Shown here: piece by piece, positions 16,540 to 25,376 of the stretch
How the letters are laid out: each line of letters begins with the position of its first letter
Position numbering within the stretch: position 1 is the stretch's first letter
Assembly: GCF_002385225.1 (NCBI RefSeq)
Contig: NZ_DGDC01000003.1
Span: 1-64,000, forward strand
Source: Psychrobacter sp. UBA3962
GTDB lineage: Bacteria > Pseudomonadota > Gammaproteobacteria > Pseudomonadales > Moraxellaceae
Direction of reading: 5' to 3'
Length of the DNA stretch: 64,000 nucleotides
The notes under the pieces: model-generated
What the model was told of the DNA's origin: nothing
The model's database searches: none
The model's input: the letters and a program-made list of their open reading frames with translations, nothing else
Program-made: the position numbers and the translations under genes

Positions 16540-19434
16540 TTACATATAGTTTTCGATACTTGGGCAGCTACACATTAGGTTCTTATCGCCATACACATCA
16601 TCGATACGACCGACGGTCGGCCAGAATTTATGCTGACGGATATAGTCTAATGGGAATGCAGCAGTATCACGGCTGTATGGATAGTTCCACTCGTCGCTAG
16701 TGATAACGAACGCTGTGTGCGGGGCGTTAACCAATGGGTTATTGTCAGCCGTCCAGCCATCAGTGCCTTCTTTCACTTTAAGCGCTTCTTGCTTAATAGA
16801 TTTCAGCGCAGAGATAAAGCGGTCAAGCTCATGCTTGGCTTCAGACTCTGTTGGCTCAATCATTAGCGTACCCGCTACTGGGAAGCTCATGGTTGGGGCA
16901 TGGAAACCATAGTCCATCAGACGCTTAGCGATGTCTGCTTCAGTGATGCCAGTCTCTTCTTTAAGCGGACGGATATCAATAATACATTCGTGCGCCACAC
17001 GGCCATTCTTACCGGTGTAAAGTACAGGGTAATCATCTTGTAGCTGGCTGGCCACATAGTTGGCGTTTAATAGCGCTGTTTTAGTCGCTTGTAGCAGACC
17101 ATCACGGCCCATCATGGTGATGTACATCCATGAGATAGGTAAGATGCTGGCTGAACCATAAGGGGCTGCTGAGACCGCAGTGGTGTCTTGAGTGGCATTA
17201 AATACTGGAGCCACACTATGGTTGGCTTTGAAAGGCGCTAAGTGAGCCTTCATACCGATAGGGCCCATGCCTGGACCGCCGCCGCCGTGTGGGATACAGA
17301 ATGTTTTGTGCAGGTTCATGTGCAGTACGTCAGCACCCACTTCAGCAGGCTGCATGATACCCACTTGAGCGTTCATGTTGGCCCCATCCATATACACTTG
17401 ACCACCATGGCTGTGAATTAAATCACAGATATCACGAATACCGGCTTCAAACACACCATGAGTAGACGGATAGGTAATCATTAGCGCACCTAAGTTTTCG
17501 CTGTGCTCTTCACACTTCGCTTTTAGGTCTTCAACGTCAACGTTACCATTTTCATCAGTGGCGATTACGACGACTTTCATACCCATCATCTGCGCGGTAG
17601 CGGGGTTGGTGCCATGAGCAGATTTAGGAATCAAACACACATCGCGGTTGGTTTGACCCAGTGACTCATGGTAGCGGCGAATGGCCAGTAGACCCGCATA
17701 TTCGCCTGATGCCCCAGAGTTTGGCTGCATTGAGATATCATCAAAGCCGGTGATGGCTTTTAATTGCTCTTGTAAGCTTTCAATCATGGCCACGTAGCCG
17801 GTTACTTGGTCTTGCGGTGCAAAAGGATGCACGTTAGCAAACTCGTTCCAAGTAATCGGTAGCATTTCACTGGTGGCATTTAATTTCATGGTACAGCTGC
17901 CCAGTGAAATCATACTGCGGTTCATGGCCAAGTCTTTGTCTTCAAGCTTCTTCAAATAACGAAGCATTTCATGCTCAGTGTGGTGTGAGTTGAACACTGG
18001 ATGAGTCAAGATGGCGTCAGTACGTAGAACCGCGTCGTTTAAAGAAACTTTCGCTTCGCTAGGTAACGCTTCAGCTTTGTTGGTAAATAACTGAGTTAAG
18101 GTTTCGAAATCTGCTGAGTTACTGGTTTCAGAGAAAGAAACAGACAGTTTGCTGTCACCTTCACGCCACAAGTTGTAGCCCACATTTTCTGCATTTTCAT
18201 AGATTTGAGTGGCCAATCTTTCAGAGCCACAGTCTACTAATACCGTGTCGAAGATTTGATCGTGAATAACGCTTAATTCACCGCCGGCTGCTTTGATAAC
18301 ATCGCTAAAAGCAGTGGCCATAGCATGGATACGAGTGGCAATGCGTTTTAAACCTTCAGGGCCATGATAGACCGCGTACATACCAGCTAGGTTGGCCAAC
18401 AATACTTGAGAAGTACAGATGTTTGAGTTGGCTTTTTCGCGGCGGATGTGTTGCTCACGAGTTTGTAGCGCCATACGTAAGGCAGTGTTGCCTTGAGCAT
18501 CTTTTGAAACCCCGATAATACGACCAGGAGCAGAGCGTTTTGCTTTATCAGAAAAAGCAAAGTAGGCCGCATGTGGACCGCCAAAGCCCATTGGGATACC
18601 AAAGCGCTGAGTACTACCTAAAGCCACATCAGCACCCATAGCAGCTGGTGATTTTAATAACACCAAGCTCATGATGTCACTGACCACTAGGGCATAAGTT
18701 TTGTTCTCTTTAACTGCGGCTATTACGTCTGTTAAGTCAACGACATCACCCTCACGGCCAACATATTGGAATAAAGCACCGAAGAAATCGCCTGATTTGG
18801 CAGTTTCAAAATCGCCAACCACAACGTCCCAACCAAAATATTTGGCACGGGTACAAATAACGTCTAAAGTTTGGGGGTAAACACGCTCATCAACGAAGAA
18901 TTGATTTGATTTGCTTTTGCTAACACGCTTGGCCATTGCCATACCTTCAGCGGCAGCAGTGGCTTCATCAAGCAGTGAGGCACCGGCCAATTCCAAGCCA
19001 GTAAGGTCAATACAAACTTGTTGGAAGTTCAATAAAGCTTCAAGACGACCTTGTGAGATTTCAGCTTGATAAGGCGTATAAGCGGTGTACCAGCCTGGAT
19101 TCTCTAGGATATTGCGCTGTATAACCGCTGGCATGCGTACTGGTGAATAGCCTTGGCCGATGTAGCTTTTGTTCACGGTAATGTCATCTGCCATAGTACG
19201 TAGCTTGGCCAGAGCATTGTGCTCACTCATGGCTTTTGGCAGGTCTAACTCGCGGTTCATGCGTACAGCTTCAGGCACGGTATCAGCAATAAAGCTATCC
19301 ATGTCATCATAGCCAACCGCTTTAAGCATTTCTGCTTGATCGTTAGCACCTGAACCTAAGTGTCTGGCTACAAAACGTGCTTCGTCAAATAGACCGTCAA
19401 AAGATAGGTTAGAGTTTGTGTTTTGGGAGGTCAT
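16540..19434 (-). CDS. gcvP: glycine dehydrogenase (decarboxylating), P-protein
   Basis: PLP-dependent P-protein of the glycine cleavage system, which decarboxylates glycine and passes the aminomethyl group to the lipoyl arm of GcvH. The 964 residues are of full homodimeric length. The N-terminal half starts at FVARHLGSG, and the C-terminal half carries the PLP lysine in HMNLHKTFCIPHGGGGPG and the glycine-rich loop. It lies about 2.8 kb from gcvH on the same strand, separated by the orphan gene and the two nitroreductase genes. It may therefore have its own promoter in the 125-bp upstream gap; no riboswitch is visible there. Confidence 0.96.
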   Translation of the reverse strand: MTSQNTNSNLSFDGLFDEARFVARHLGSGANDQAEMLKAVGYDDMDSFIADTVPEAVRMNRELDLPKAMSEHNALAKLRTMADDITVNKSYIGQGYSPVRMPAVIQRNILENPGWYTAYTPYQAEISQGRLEALLNFQQVCIDLTGLELAGASLLDEATAAAEGMAMAKRVSKSKSNQFFVDERVYPQTLDVICTRAKYFGWDVVVGDFETAKSGDFFGALFQYVGREGDVVDLTDVIAAVKENKTYALVVSDIMSLVLLKSPAAMGADVALGSTQRFGIPMGFGGPHAAYFAFSDKAKRSAPGRIIGVSKDAQGNTALRMALQTREQHIRREKANSNICTSQVLLANLAGMYAVYHGPEGLKRIATRIHAMATAFSDVIKAAGGELSVIHDQIFDTVLVDCGSERLATQIYENAENVGYNLWREGDSKLSVSFSETSNSADFETLTQLFTNKAEALPSEAKVSLNDAVLRTDAILTHPVFNSHHTEHEMLRYLKKLEDKDLAMNRSMISLGSCTMKLNATSEMLPITWNEFANVHPFAPQDQVTGYVAMIESLQEQLKAITGFDDISMQPNSGASGEYAGLLAIRRYHESLGQTNRDVCLIPKSAHGTNPATAQMMGMKVVVIATDENGNVDVEDLKAKCEEHSENLGALMITYPSTHGVFEAGIRDICDLIHSHGGQVYMDGANMNAQVGIMQPAEVGADVLHMNLHKTFCIPHGGGGPGMGPIGMKAHLAPFKANHSVAPVFNATQDTTAVSAAPYGSASILPISWMYITMMGRDGLLQATKTALLNANYVASQLQDDYPVLYTGKNGRVAHECIIDIRPLKEETGITEADIAKRLMDYGFHAPTMSFPVAGTLMIEPTESEAKHELDRFISALKSIKQEALKVKEGTDGWTADNNPLVNAPHTAFVITSDEWNYPYSRDTAAFPLDYIRQHKFWPTVGRIDDVYGDKNLMCSCPSIENYM

Positions 19435-19559
19435 GGCAGTCCTTAGTTAAAGTTAGGGGTGGAGGAACTTAATAAGAGGGTTTAATAACAAAAATTAATT
19501 TTTAGGGATAAAGCTGCTAAGCAATTTTGATGTATGCTGATTTTTCTAAAAACTATATA

Positions 19560-20366
19560 CTACTTCTCAAATAAGCTGCTATCCGAGCCGATCCACATTC
19601 CACTACCTAAATATACAGGCTCTCCAGAGTCGTCAATGGAAAACTGGTCATAAAGGCTTTGAGATCTGGACTTTCTATTTTCTCGTCTCTGCACTTGAAG
19701 AGTTTCATGTTTTTGTTTGAGAACATTGTCCTGTTTGTTTGAACTTCCTACAGGTATAAAATATTTGTCTAAATTAACCTCGTTATTCATAAAGCTATGA
19801 CTGAATCTTATAATGCCTTCAAATAAATTGAAGGTAGTATGAGCTAAATGATGTCTAACGAACTTTACACTAACAAAGTTTCTCAGACTTTCATCTTTCT
19901 TGATATTTAAATAAGTATCGGTTCTATTGAATAAGCGTGGAAACTTTCCTGACATTAGTTCTAAATCTACACCGTTTTTTCGTATTAAAATAAAAGCTGT
20001 TCTTGAATTATTTGTATATGTTAAAACGAGTTTATATGTAGTATGACCATATGAAAGCGTTTGCCAGTTTCTAGCTTTGAGTAGGTCTATTAGAGAGTTT
20101 GAAGATACAACGCCAATTTCAATAGGTTTTATACATGGGGGATAGAAAGCTCCGTTAATACTTATGGCTTCAGATATTTTGCAATAAATTGTTTTTTTAC
20201 AATCCCAATTTAAATACTTAACTCTATTAACGATGCAACGGTAAATAACATCGTTTTTATTAAGAACTAGAACTTCATCATTAGGTTTTAAATCTGTTCT
20301 AAAACATTCAACAGGGTATTCTGTATTGCCATTTAGGTCTCTTACTAAAGCAATGAGGTAACTCAT
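19560..20366 (-). CDS. hypothetical protein, AT-rich orphan within the gcv locus
   Basis: I do not recognise this 268-residue protein. The N-terminal 55 residues (KPNDEVLVLNKNDVIYRCIVNRV) look like a small beta-barrel/SH3-like fold, but this is a guess. There is no signal peptide or membrane segment. Residues 215-245 are Gln/Arg/Lys-rich and polar, and the protein ends with GEPVYLGSGMWIG. Its DNA is clearly more AT-rich, with more A/T-ending codons, than gcvP and the nitroreductase genes on either side. This suggests acquisition by transfer. No transposase or flanking repeat was seen. It is a plausible gene because a long frame is kept in AT-rich DNA. Confidence 0.7.
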   Translation of the reverse strand: MSYLIALVRDLNGNTEYPVECFRTDLKPNDEVLVLNKNDVIYRCIVNRVKYLNWDCKKTIYCKISEAISINGAFYPPCIKPIEIGVVSSNSLIDLLKARNWQTLSYGHTTYKLVLTYTNNSRTAFILIRKNGVDLELMSGKFPRLFNRTDTYLNIKKDESLRNFVSVKFVRHHLAHTTFNLFEGIIRFSHSFMNNEVNLDKYFIPVGSSNKQDNVLKQKHETLQVQRRENRKSRSQSLYDQFSIDDSGEPVYLGSGMWIGSDSSLFEK

Positions 20367-20424
20367 GGTAATCTAAATTCCAAACATAGAAAAATATCGA
20401 CATGAAAATCTGTTAACTTGTAAA

Positions 20425-21219
20425 TTAAACGTGCTTAACAAATTGGTCGTAATCGAACCTAAATTGTTCGTTATAAATACCGTTGTCGCTTCTTTCGCCT
20501 GCACCAATCATCATGGCAATATGGTGATGACGGGTTAAGCCTAGTAGTTTTTTCATACCCGGCTCATCAAATCCGCCCATCGGGCAGCTATCAAATCCGT
20601 ATGCTCTTAGCGCCAACATTAAGTTTTCAGCTGCTAAAAACGTATTGCTAAGTGCCCATTTTACTTGGTCAGCCTGAGTGTAATAAGGCGTGACTACAGG
20701 ACCTTTAACTTTACGATGTACGGTGGTAAATCCCCATTTGACCACGGCTAGTGCATTAATTGGATCTTGGGTATAAACCAGTGGAATAAGCTTTTCGTAA
20801 TATCTCTTAACCTTTGCCGGTACTGGCTGTTGTGGATATTCTTTAATAATTTGCTTACTGTGTTGTCGCCAGTTATCGGTACGCGCAACAACGGCTATCA
20901 ATCTATTAGAGGTCTTGGCTGCGTTTTGTCCCAGGCAAAGCTTAACTGCTTTTTTCTTAACCTCTTCTGAATCAATAACATAAAACTCCCACTGCTGAAG
21001 GTTACTGGCATTGGGCGCAAGCATTGCCATGCGCAAACAATCTTTAAGAACCTCATCAGGGATAGGGGTGTCGGTAAAACGTCTTACGGATCGACGTGAC
21101 TCAATCACCTGTTTAAAAGCCTCTAGGTGCGGTGCGTTTAGGCTACCTGACTCTGATTGATGGCTTTTTTGGCTTTCTATATGAGGTTCATTTTGCGACT
21201 GTTTTGTCATTTTTAGCAT
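20425..21219 (-). CDS. nitroreductase family protein (copy 1)
   Basis: FMN-dependent nitroreductase fold: SRRSVRRFTD with the phosphate-binding Arg residues, MLAPNASNLQQWEFYVID, and GFDSCPMGGFDEP near the C-terminus. The family reduces nitro compounds, quinones or other electrophiles with NAD(P)H. The 264 residues are collinear with the neighbouring copy 2 and strongly similar to it. The AAAGGA site at 21221-21226 is 1 nt from the ATG at 21219 but 10 nt from the in-frame ATG at 21210, so translation may begin at the latter. Confidence 0.85.
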   Translation of the reverse strand: MLKMTKQSQNEPHIESQKSHQSESGSLNAPHLEAFKQVIESRRSVRRFTDTPIPDEVLKDCLRMAMLAPNASNLQQWEFYVIDSEEVKKKAVKLCLGQNAAKTSNRLIAVVARTDNWRQHSKQIIKEYPQQPVPAKVKRYYEKLIPLVYTQDPINALAVVKWGFTTVHRKVKGPVVTPYYTQADQVKWALSNTFLAAENLMLALRAYGFDSCPMGGFDEPGMKKLLGLTRHHHIAMMIGAGERSDNGIYNEQFRFDYDQFVKHV

Positions 21220-21296
21220 GTCCTTTGCAAATTAAGTGTTGTTTAATACCTTTAATATTCAGTAAGTGTTATTTGAATAGGTGTCATTGAGAAAAA

Positions 21297-22091
21297 TTAA
21301 ACCCGTTTAACGAATTTATCGTAATCAAAACGGAATTGGCTGTGATAAATACCTCTTTCGGCACGCTCACCAGCAGCTATCATCATAACCACATGGTGGT
21401 GGTCACTAAGATTGAGTAATTTTTTTAAAGCAGGCTCATCAAAGCCGCCCATAGCACAGCTATCAAAGCCGTGAGCACGAAGGGCTAAAATCAAGTTTTC
21501 GGCAGCCAGTGCTGTGTTATACATGGCCCAGTTTCTGATGTCCTCATAGGTATAACAAGGGGTTTTAATGGGGCCTTTAAATTGTCTTACCGCTTTGGTC
21601 ATTCCCCATTTAACGGCAGAGAAAACCCCTGCAGGACCTCGTAGGAAATCCATGGGGACAATTTTTTCATAGTAGTCGCGTACTTTTTTTGGGGCTTTGC
21701 CATCTGGAAAGTCACGAATATTTTGTTTGGCATGGTCGCGCCAAGTATCGGTTCTTGCAACCACAGCAATCAACTTATTGGCGGTTCTTGCTGCATTTTG
21801 GTTCATACAAATTTTACTGGCTTTACTACGCTTATCTGGGGTTTCAATAACATAGAACTCCCAAGGCTGAAGGTTGCTTGAGTTAGGAGCAAGCATGGCT
21901 AAGCGCAAGCAGTCTTGTAGTACTTCATCGGGAATAGGGGTGTCAGTAAATCTTCTTACTGAACGACGAGACTCAACTACCTCTGTGAAGGCGGCTAAAT
22001 TCTTTGATGATCTAATATCTTGCATAGCAACACCTTGATCTGTTTTAGTCTCTTGGGTGGGGGTAGGACTTCCTTGGTCTTGTTGTGACAT
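21297..22091 (-). CDS. nitroreductase family protein (copy 2)
   Basis: Paralogue of the gene just downstream, with the same length and block order: SRRSVRRFTDTPIPDEVLQDC, LAPNSSNLQPWEFYVIE, and GFDSCAMGGFDEPALKKLL. It is predicted to be a cytoplasmic FMN oxidoreductase of unknown substrate. The N-terminal 35 residues are polar and differ between the copies, while the catalytic core is conserved. It sits between gcvH and the other nitroreductase on the - strand. It is the upstream copy and lies 77 bp from the downstream one, so the two are probably one transcript. Confidence 0.85.
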   Translation of the reverse strand: MSQQDQGSPTPTQETKTDQGVAMQDIRSSKNLAAFTEVVESRRSVRRFTDTPIPDEVLQDCLRLAMLAPNSSNLQPWEFYVIETPDKRSKASKICMNQNAARTANKLIAVVARTDTWRDHAKQNIRDFPDGKAPKKVRDYYEKIVPMDFLRGPAGVFSAVKWGMTKAVRQFKGPIKTPCYTYEDIRNWAMYNTALAAENLILALRAHGFDSCAMGGFDEPALKKLLNLSDHHHVVMMIAAGERAERGIYHSQFRFDYDKFVKRV

Positions 22092-22200
22092 AACCTATTT
22101 ATCCCTAAATAGTTAATGATATAAGGGTGAAAATAACTAAGCGTCGCCTCAAAGATGAAACAACGCCGTTCACGCCTTGTTAAAGATACAAGCCCATCAA

Positions 22201-22581
22201 TTATAGGTCAGCTTGATACTCTTCAGCTGACAGTAGTGAGTCAAAGTCGTCAGCATTGTCAGGCTTAATGCGGTACATCCAGCCATCACCATATGGGTCG
22301 GTGTTGATAACTTCTGGATCGTCTTCAAGCGCTTCGTTGATGGCTACCACTTCGCCAGTGATAGGCGCATAAACATCTGAAGCTGCTTTAACAGACTCAA
22401 CCACAGCCACTTCATCATCAACTGCTACCGTATCACCCACATCTGGAAGTTCAACATAGACGATATCGCCAAGGGCGTCTTGAGCATGGTCAGTAATACC
22501 AACGGTGATGGTGCCGTCATCTTCCATGCGTAACCATTCGTGGCTAGCAACATACTTTAATTCTGATGGAACATTACTCAT
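22201..22581 (-). CDS. gcvH: glycine cleavage system H protein
   Basis: Lipoylated carrier that shuttles the aminomethyl group between GcvP, GcvT and the lipoamide dehydrogenase. The 126 residues include HEWLRMEDDG, the lipoyl-attachment Lys65 in ESVKAASDVYAP, and the C-terminal GDGWMYRIK motif, all at canonical positions. The start has a good AGGAG-type site (ctaggagaaatttATG). Next upstream in the operon is an exported protein, then gcvT. Confidence 0.96.
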   Translation of the reverse strand: MSNVPSELKYVASHEWLRMEDDGTITVGITDHAQDALGDIVYVELPDVGDTVAVDDEVAVVESVKAASDVYAPITGEVVAINEALEDDPEVINTDPYGDGWMYRIKPDNADDFDSLLSAEEYQADL

Positions 22582-22605
22582 AAATTTCTCCTAGGGTTAA
22601 AAAAG

Positions 22606-23223
22606 TTAGTTAGATAAGTCGCATATAACATCAGTCATATTTGCGTTTTGTTGAGATGGATACAGTTCTAAACCTACTGCGGCCTCATCGTATTCGTTCT
22701 CATCACAAACCTCACAATCTTCGAAAGTAATTTTTGTGTTAGCTCTGAGTTTTCTTATTACTTCATCTACTGGCTTATCGATAACGAAGTAAGGGGAATA
22801 TATACCATTGGCAATACCACCTGCAAAACCAATCTTTTTGATTGGCATGCCATAATAAGTACCTACCACATTAAAGTGGGCATCAAAGTAAGAAGATTTT
22901 TTGGTAAAGGTGGAGCCAGAGCTTATCCCATTTATATCATAAAACTCAGTCTTTAAGTCGCTATCTACGAAAAGTTTATAGGCACTTGGCAGTACAATTG
23001 TCCCCGGTTTAAAGGGGAGTTTATTACCTTTATATGTGCTTGATTTGTAAAAAGAATCGTAATTAGGGGTCATGCGTTTAAGCATGATGTCTTGTTTGCT
23101 TAAGTCACATGCATTTTCCCATGGCTTGAAAAATGGAGTCCAGTCCACAGTCGAGGCTAAGCTAGCTTGGTTAAATAGCAAAGAACCTAACAACAAGCCT
23201 AAAACTCTAAACGATTGAGACAT
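22606..23223 (-). CDS. hypothetical exported protein between gcvT and gcvH
   Basis: A 205-residue protein with a Sec signal peptide (FRVLGLLLGSLLFNQASLAS, cleavage predicted after about residue 24). The mature part contains Cys residues in DCEVCDENEYD and near both ends, which could form disulfides in the periplasm. I do not recognise a family. A strong AAGGAG site precedes the ATG. It lies 25 bp upstream of gcvH and 33 bp downstream of gcvT, so it is almost certainly co-transcribed under the glycine riboswitch. Any role in glycine metabolism would be an inference from position only. Confidence 0.75.
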   Translation of the reverse strand: MSQSFRVLGLLLGSLLFNQASLASTVDWTPFFKPWENACDLSKQDIMLKRMTPNYDSFYKSSTYKGNKLPFKPGTIVLPSAYKLFVDSDLKTEFYDINGISSGSTFTKKSSYFDAHFNVVGTYYGMPIKKIGFAGGIANGIYSPYFVIDKPVDEVIRKLRANTKITFEDCEVCDENEYDEAAVGLELYPSQQNANMTDVICDLSN

Positions 23224-23256
23224 ACAGCACTCCTTAAAGCCAAATATGAGAATTAA

Positions 23257-24402
23257 TTAATCAAACTGCTTTTCGCCATTACGTACGAAAGGTAGCTTTA
23301 ATACACGAACATCGACAAATTTACCTTTGCCGCGCAAATCTACTTGTACTGTGTCTTCATCAGTCACTGACTCTGGAATACGAGCGATGGCGATAGACTG
23401 CTTTAGGCTAGGGGAGAAGGTACCACTGGTGATAATACCTGTGGTTTCTTTATCTGTACCTTGATTGATAGTTACTGTCATGCCTTCACGCAGGACGCCG
23501 CGGGTCTCTAATAATAGGCCCACTTGTTTCATAGCGCTGCCGTCTTCTTTGGCTTGTTTGCGTTTTGCAGTTAAGGCTTCACGGCCAACGAAATCACGGT
23601 CATCTTTAAGCGCTAGGGTCCAGCCCATATTGCACTCATAAGGACTAATAGTTTCATCCATATCATGACCATATAGGTTCATACCGGCTTCCATACGTAA
23701 CGTATCGCGAGCACCCAAACCTGCTGGTTTGACACCCTGATCTAGCATTAGCTGATAAAATTCTGCAGCATTGTCGCCGGGTAGGATAACTTCAACGCCA
23801 TCTTCACCAGTATAACCGGTACGGGCCACAAACCAGTCGGCTGCTTCTGTGTCTGCTAAGTCCGCACCCACAAAAGGCTTAAGGCCATCTAAGATGTCAG
23901 ACCAGCTTGGCTTGGCTTGTTTTAATTTAGCCACAGCGTTAGGTCCCTGAATGGCTAAAATAGCCAGTTCAGGACGTTCAGTTAAGGTAACCTCAAAGTT
24001 TTCGGCTACTTTATTAAATTGAGCCAAATCTTTATCGCGAGTAGCAGCGTTAGAGATGATGCGGTATTGAGTCTCGTCCTCATTCATTAAATAAACGATT
24101 AAGTCATCAATGATGCCGCCCTCAGCATTTAGCATGCCTGAGTATAGAGCTTTACCTACAGTTTTAAGTTTGGCAACATCGTTTGCTAACAGTTTTTGCA
24201 ACCAAGCTTTAGCTTCAGCGCCTTCCACATCGGTAATGACCATGTGTGACACATCAAACATACCCGCATCGGTGCGGACTGCTTCGTGTTCATCAATCTG
24301 AGAGCCATAATGAATAGGTAGTTCCCAGCCTGAGAAATCTACAATTTTACCGTTATTGTCCACGTGTGACTGATAAAGAGAAGTACGTTGTAAAGTGGTC
24401 AT
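23257..24402 (-). CDS. gcvT: aminomethyltransferase, glycine cleavage T protein
   Basis: Folate-dependent T-protein that releases ammonia from the H-protein-bound intermediate and makes methylene-THF. The 381 residues contain DFSGWELPIHYGSQIDEH, DVSHM near the N-terminus, RTGYTGEDGVEV, and the C-terminal barrel with GIITSGTFSPSLKQSIA. AAGGA precedes the ATG. It is the first gene after the glycine riboswitch and its terminator hairpin (24561-24966), in an apparent gcvT-orphan-gcvH transcript. Confidence 0.96.
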   Translation of the reverse strand: MTTLQRTSLYQSHVDNNGKIVDFSGWELPIHYGSQIDEHEAVRTDAGMFDVSHMVITDVEGAEAKAWLQKLLANDVAKLKTVGKALYSGMLNAEGGIIDDLIVYLMNEDETQYRIISNAATRDKDLAQFNKVAENFEVTLTERPELAILAIQGPNAVAKLKQAKPSWSDILDGLKPFVGADLADTEAADWFVARTGYTGEDGVEVILPGDNAAEFYQLMLDQGVKPAGLGARDTLRMEAGMNLYGHDMDETISPYECNMGWTLALKDDRDFVGREALTAKRKQAKEDGSAMKQVGLLLETRGVLREGMTVTINQGTDKETTGIITSGTFSPSLKQSIAIARIPESVTDEDTVQVDLRGKGKFVDVRVLKLPFVRNGEKQFD

Positions 24403-24560
24403 GACAAATCCTTGTGATTAGTAATAAAAGCAATTAACAAACTAGTTGAACAACTACTGTATCGTAAACGATTTAGATCAAAAATATGAGGTTATAAAAT
24501 CAAGTCTAACTGCATTGTAGTAAAGTATGCTTCATAAAGGGTATAAAAAATAAAGGGCAT

Positions 24561-24638
24561 AAAAAAAGGCAAATAAGTCGACGAGTCATTATCTTTATCA
24601 GTAAATACCGATAAAGAGTCTCGAATTACTTATTTGCC
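24561..24638 (-). terminator. long terminator hairpin of the glycine riboswitch expression platform
   Basis: On the - strand the outer arms GGCAAATAAGT/ACTTATTTGCC enclose inner CGAG/CTCG and TCTTTATC/GATAAAGA pairs, followed by a run of seven U. The 5' arm begins within about 7 nt of the 3' P1 strand of the second glycine aptamer, so ligand folding and terminator formation could compete or couple. The 158 nt between this hairpin and gcvT show only the ribosome site. Confidence 0.8.
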
Positions 24639-24966
24639 CCATCTGTCCTGTTACCTGAGATTTTCGATAGTGGCTTATTACCGCTATCTTCTCCCCTTCG
24701 GTGGGTACTTATAATATTAAGCACCACTCTCCAGATTTGTCATTGTTGTCCTAGCTTAGCTGCCCTAAATATAAATTTATAATCTATATAAAAGCTAAGA
24801 CACAGACCCTTCCCTACATGATGTTATAACATGCGGTGGGTTAATGAGTTATTCAGTCCGGTTACCTGAGCGATTGGCAGGGTGCTTACGCCTTCGGTGG
24901 CAGTCGAGTTTAATAACCCTAGTTTAATAACAATATAGGGTCAAAAAGGCCACTGCGCTCTCCTGA
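24637..24966 (-). promoter_or_regulatory. tandem glycine riboswitch with a long inter-aptamer linker
   Basis: Two glycine aptamers read on the - strand. Aptamer 1 (about 24966-24852) has GGAGAG, then CCACCGAAGG, then CTCAGGTAACCGGACTGAA, closed by P1 TTCAG/CTGAA. Aptamer 2 (about 24738-24640) has CTGGAGAG, CCACCGAAGGGG, and CTCAGGTAACAGGACAGAT, closed by P1 ATCTG/CAGAT. Both carry the GAAGG core and CAGGT-GGAC 3' half of this class. The linker is about 115 nt and contains its own inverted repeats, whereas tandem glycine aptamers normally have a very short linker. It precedes gcvT, the expected target. Confidence 0.93.
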
Positions 24967-24977
24967 AAAACGCCCTT

Positions 24978-25006
24978 ATTATGAAAGGTGCGAAACTATT
25001 TTACAA
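24978..25006 (-). promoter_or_regulatory. probable sigma-70 promoter of the gcv transcript
   Basis: On the - strand, TTGTAA (25006-25001) and CATAAT (24983-24978) are spaced by 17 bp, just upstream of the first glycine aptamer. The expected transcript start falls near 24970, which would include the whole riboswitch. Confidence 0.6.
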
Positions 25007-25257
25007 GTCACAAATTCTAAGTACTGTGCTCGTTTTGATAAAACCCCCTCAATAATAGGGTTTAGGCTACAAAATAAAAGTGAAGTCTCAGGCAGTTATT
25101 TACCTAAATTATAAATTTAGCCTAAGCAGATTAAAACAAAATCAAATTTATGTTTCATCTTACATTGAGTTTAATAGCAGATTATTAGTACATTGGTTAT
25201 CATAAGCAGTTATAAGCAACTTTTATTGGCATCCTGCTGTATTATATAACCTTACTT

Positions 25258-25293
25258 AGACTGTCTAGCCTAATTAGATTGTATAGCCTAATC
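25258..25293. repeat. two imperfect 18-bp tandem repeats upstream of ycgL
   Basis: The units at 25258-25275 and 25276-25293 match at 15 of 18 positions, sharing AGA.TGT.TAGCCTAAT. They lie about 85 bp before ycgL. Between the gcv promoter and ycgL (25010-25376) nothing else was recognised. Confidence 0.5.
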
Positions 25294-25376
25294 TGACATT
25301 CTAATACGGGTTAAACATAAGACCCCTACATAAATAGACTCGTACCCAAATAGAAAATAGCAAAAGGTAACCTGCA

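Noticed and set aside
19435..19559. A second glycine riboswitch ahead of gcvP
   Set aside because: No GGAGAG, GAAGG or CAGGT-GGAC landmarks are present in this 125-bp gap.
24737..24851. A separate terminator or gene in the linker between the glycine aptamers
   Set aside because: The inverted repeats there are not followed by a U-run on the - strand, and no frame with a start and ribosome site is present.
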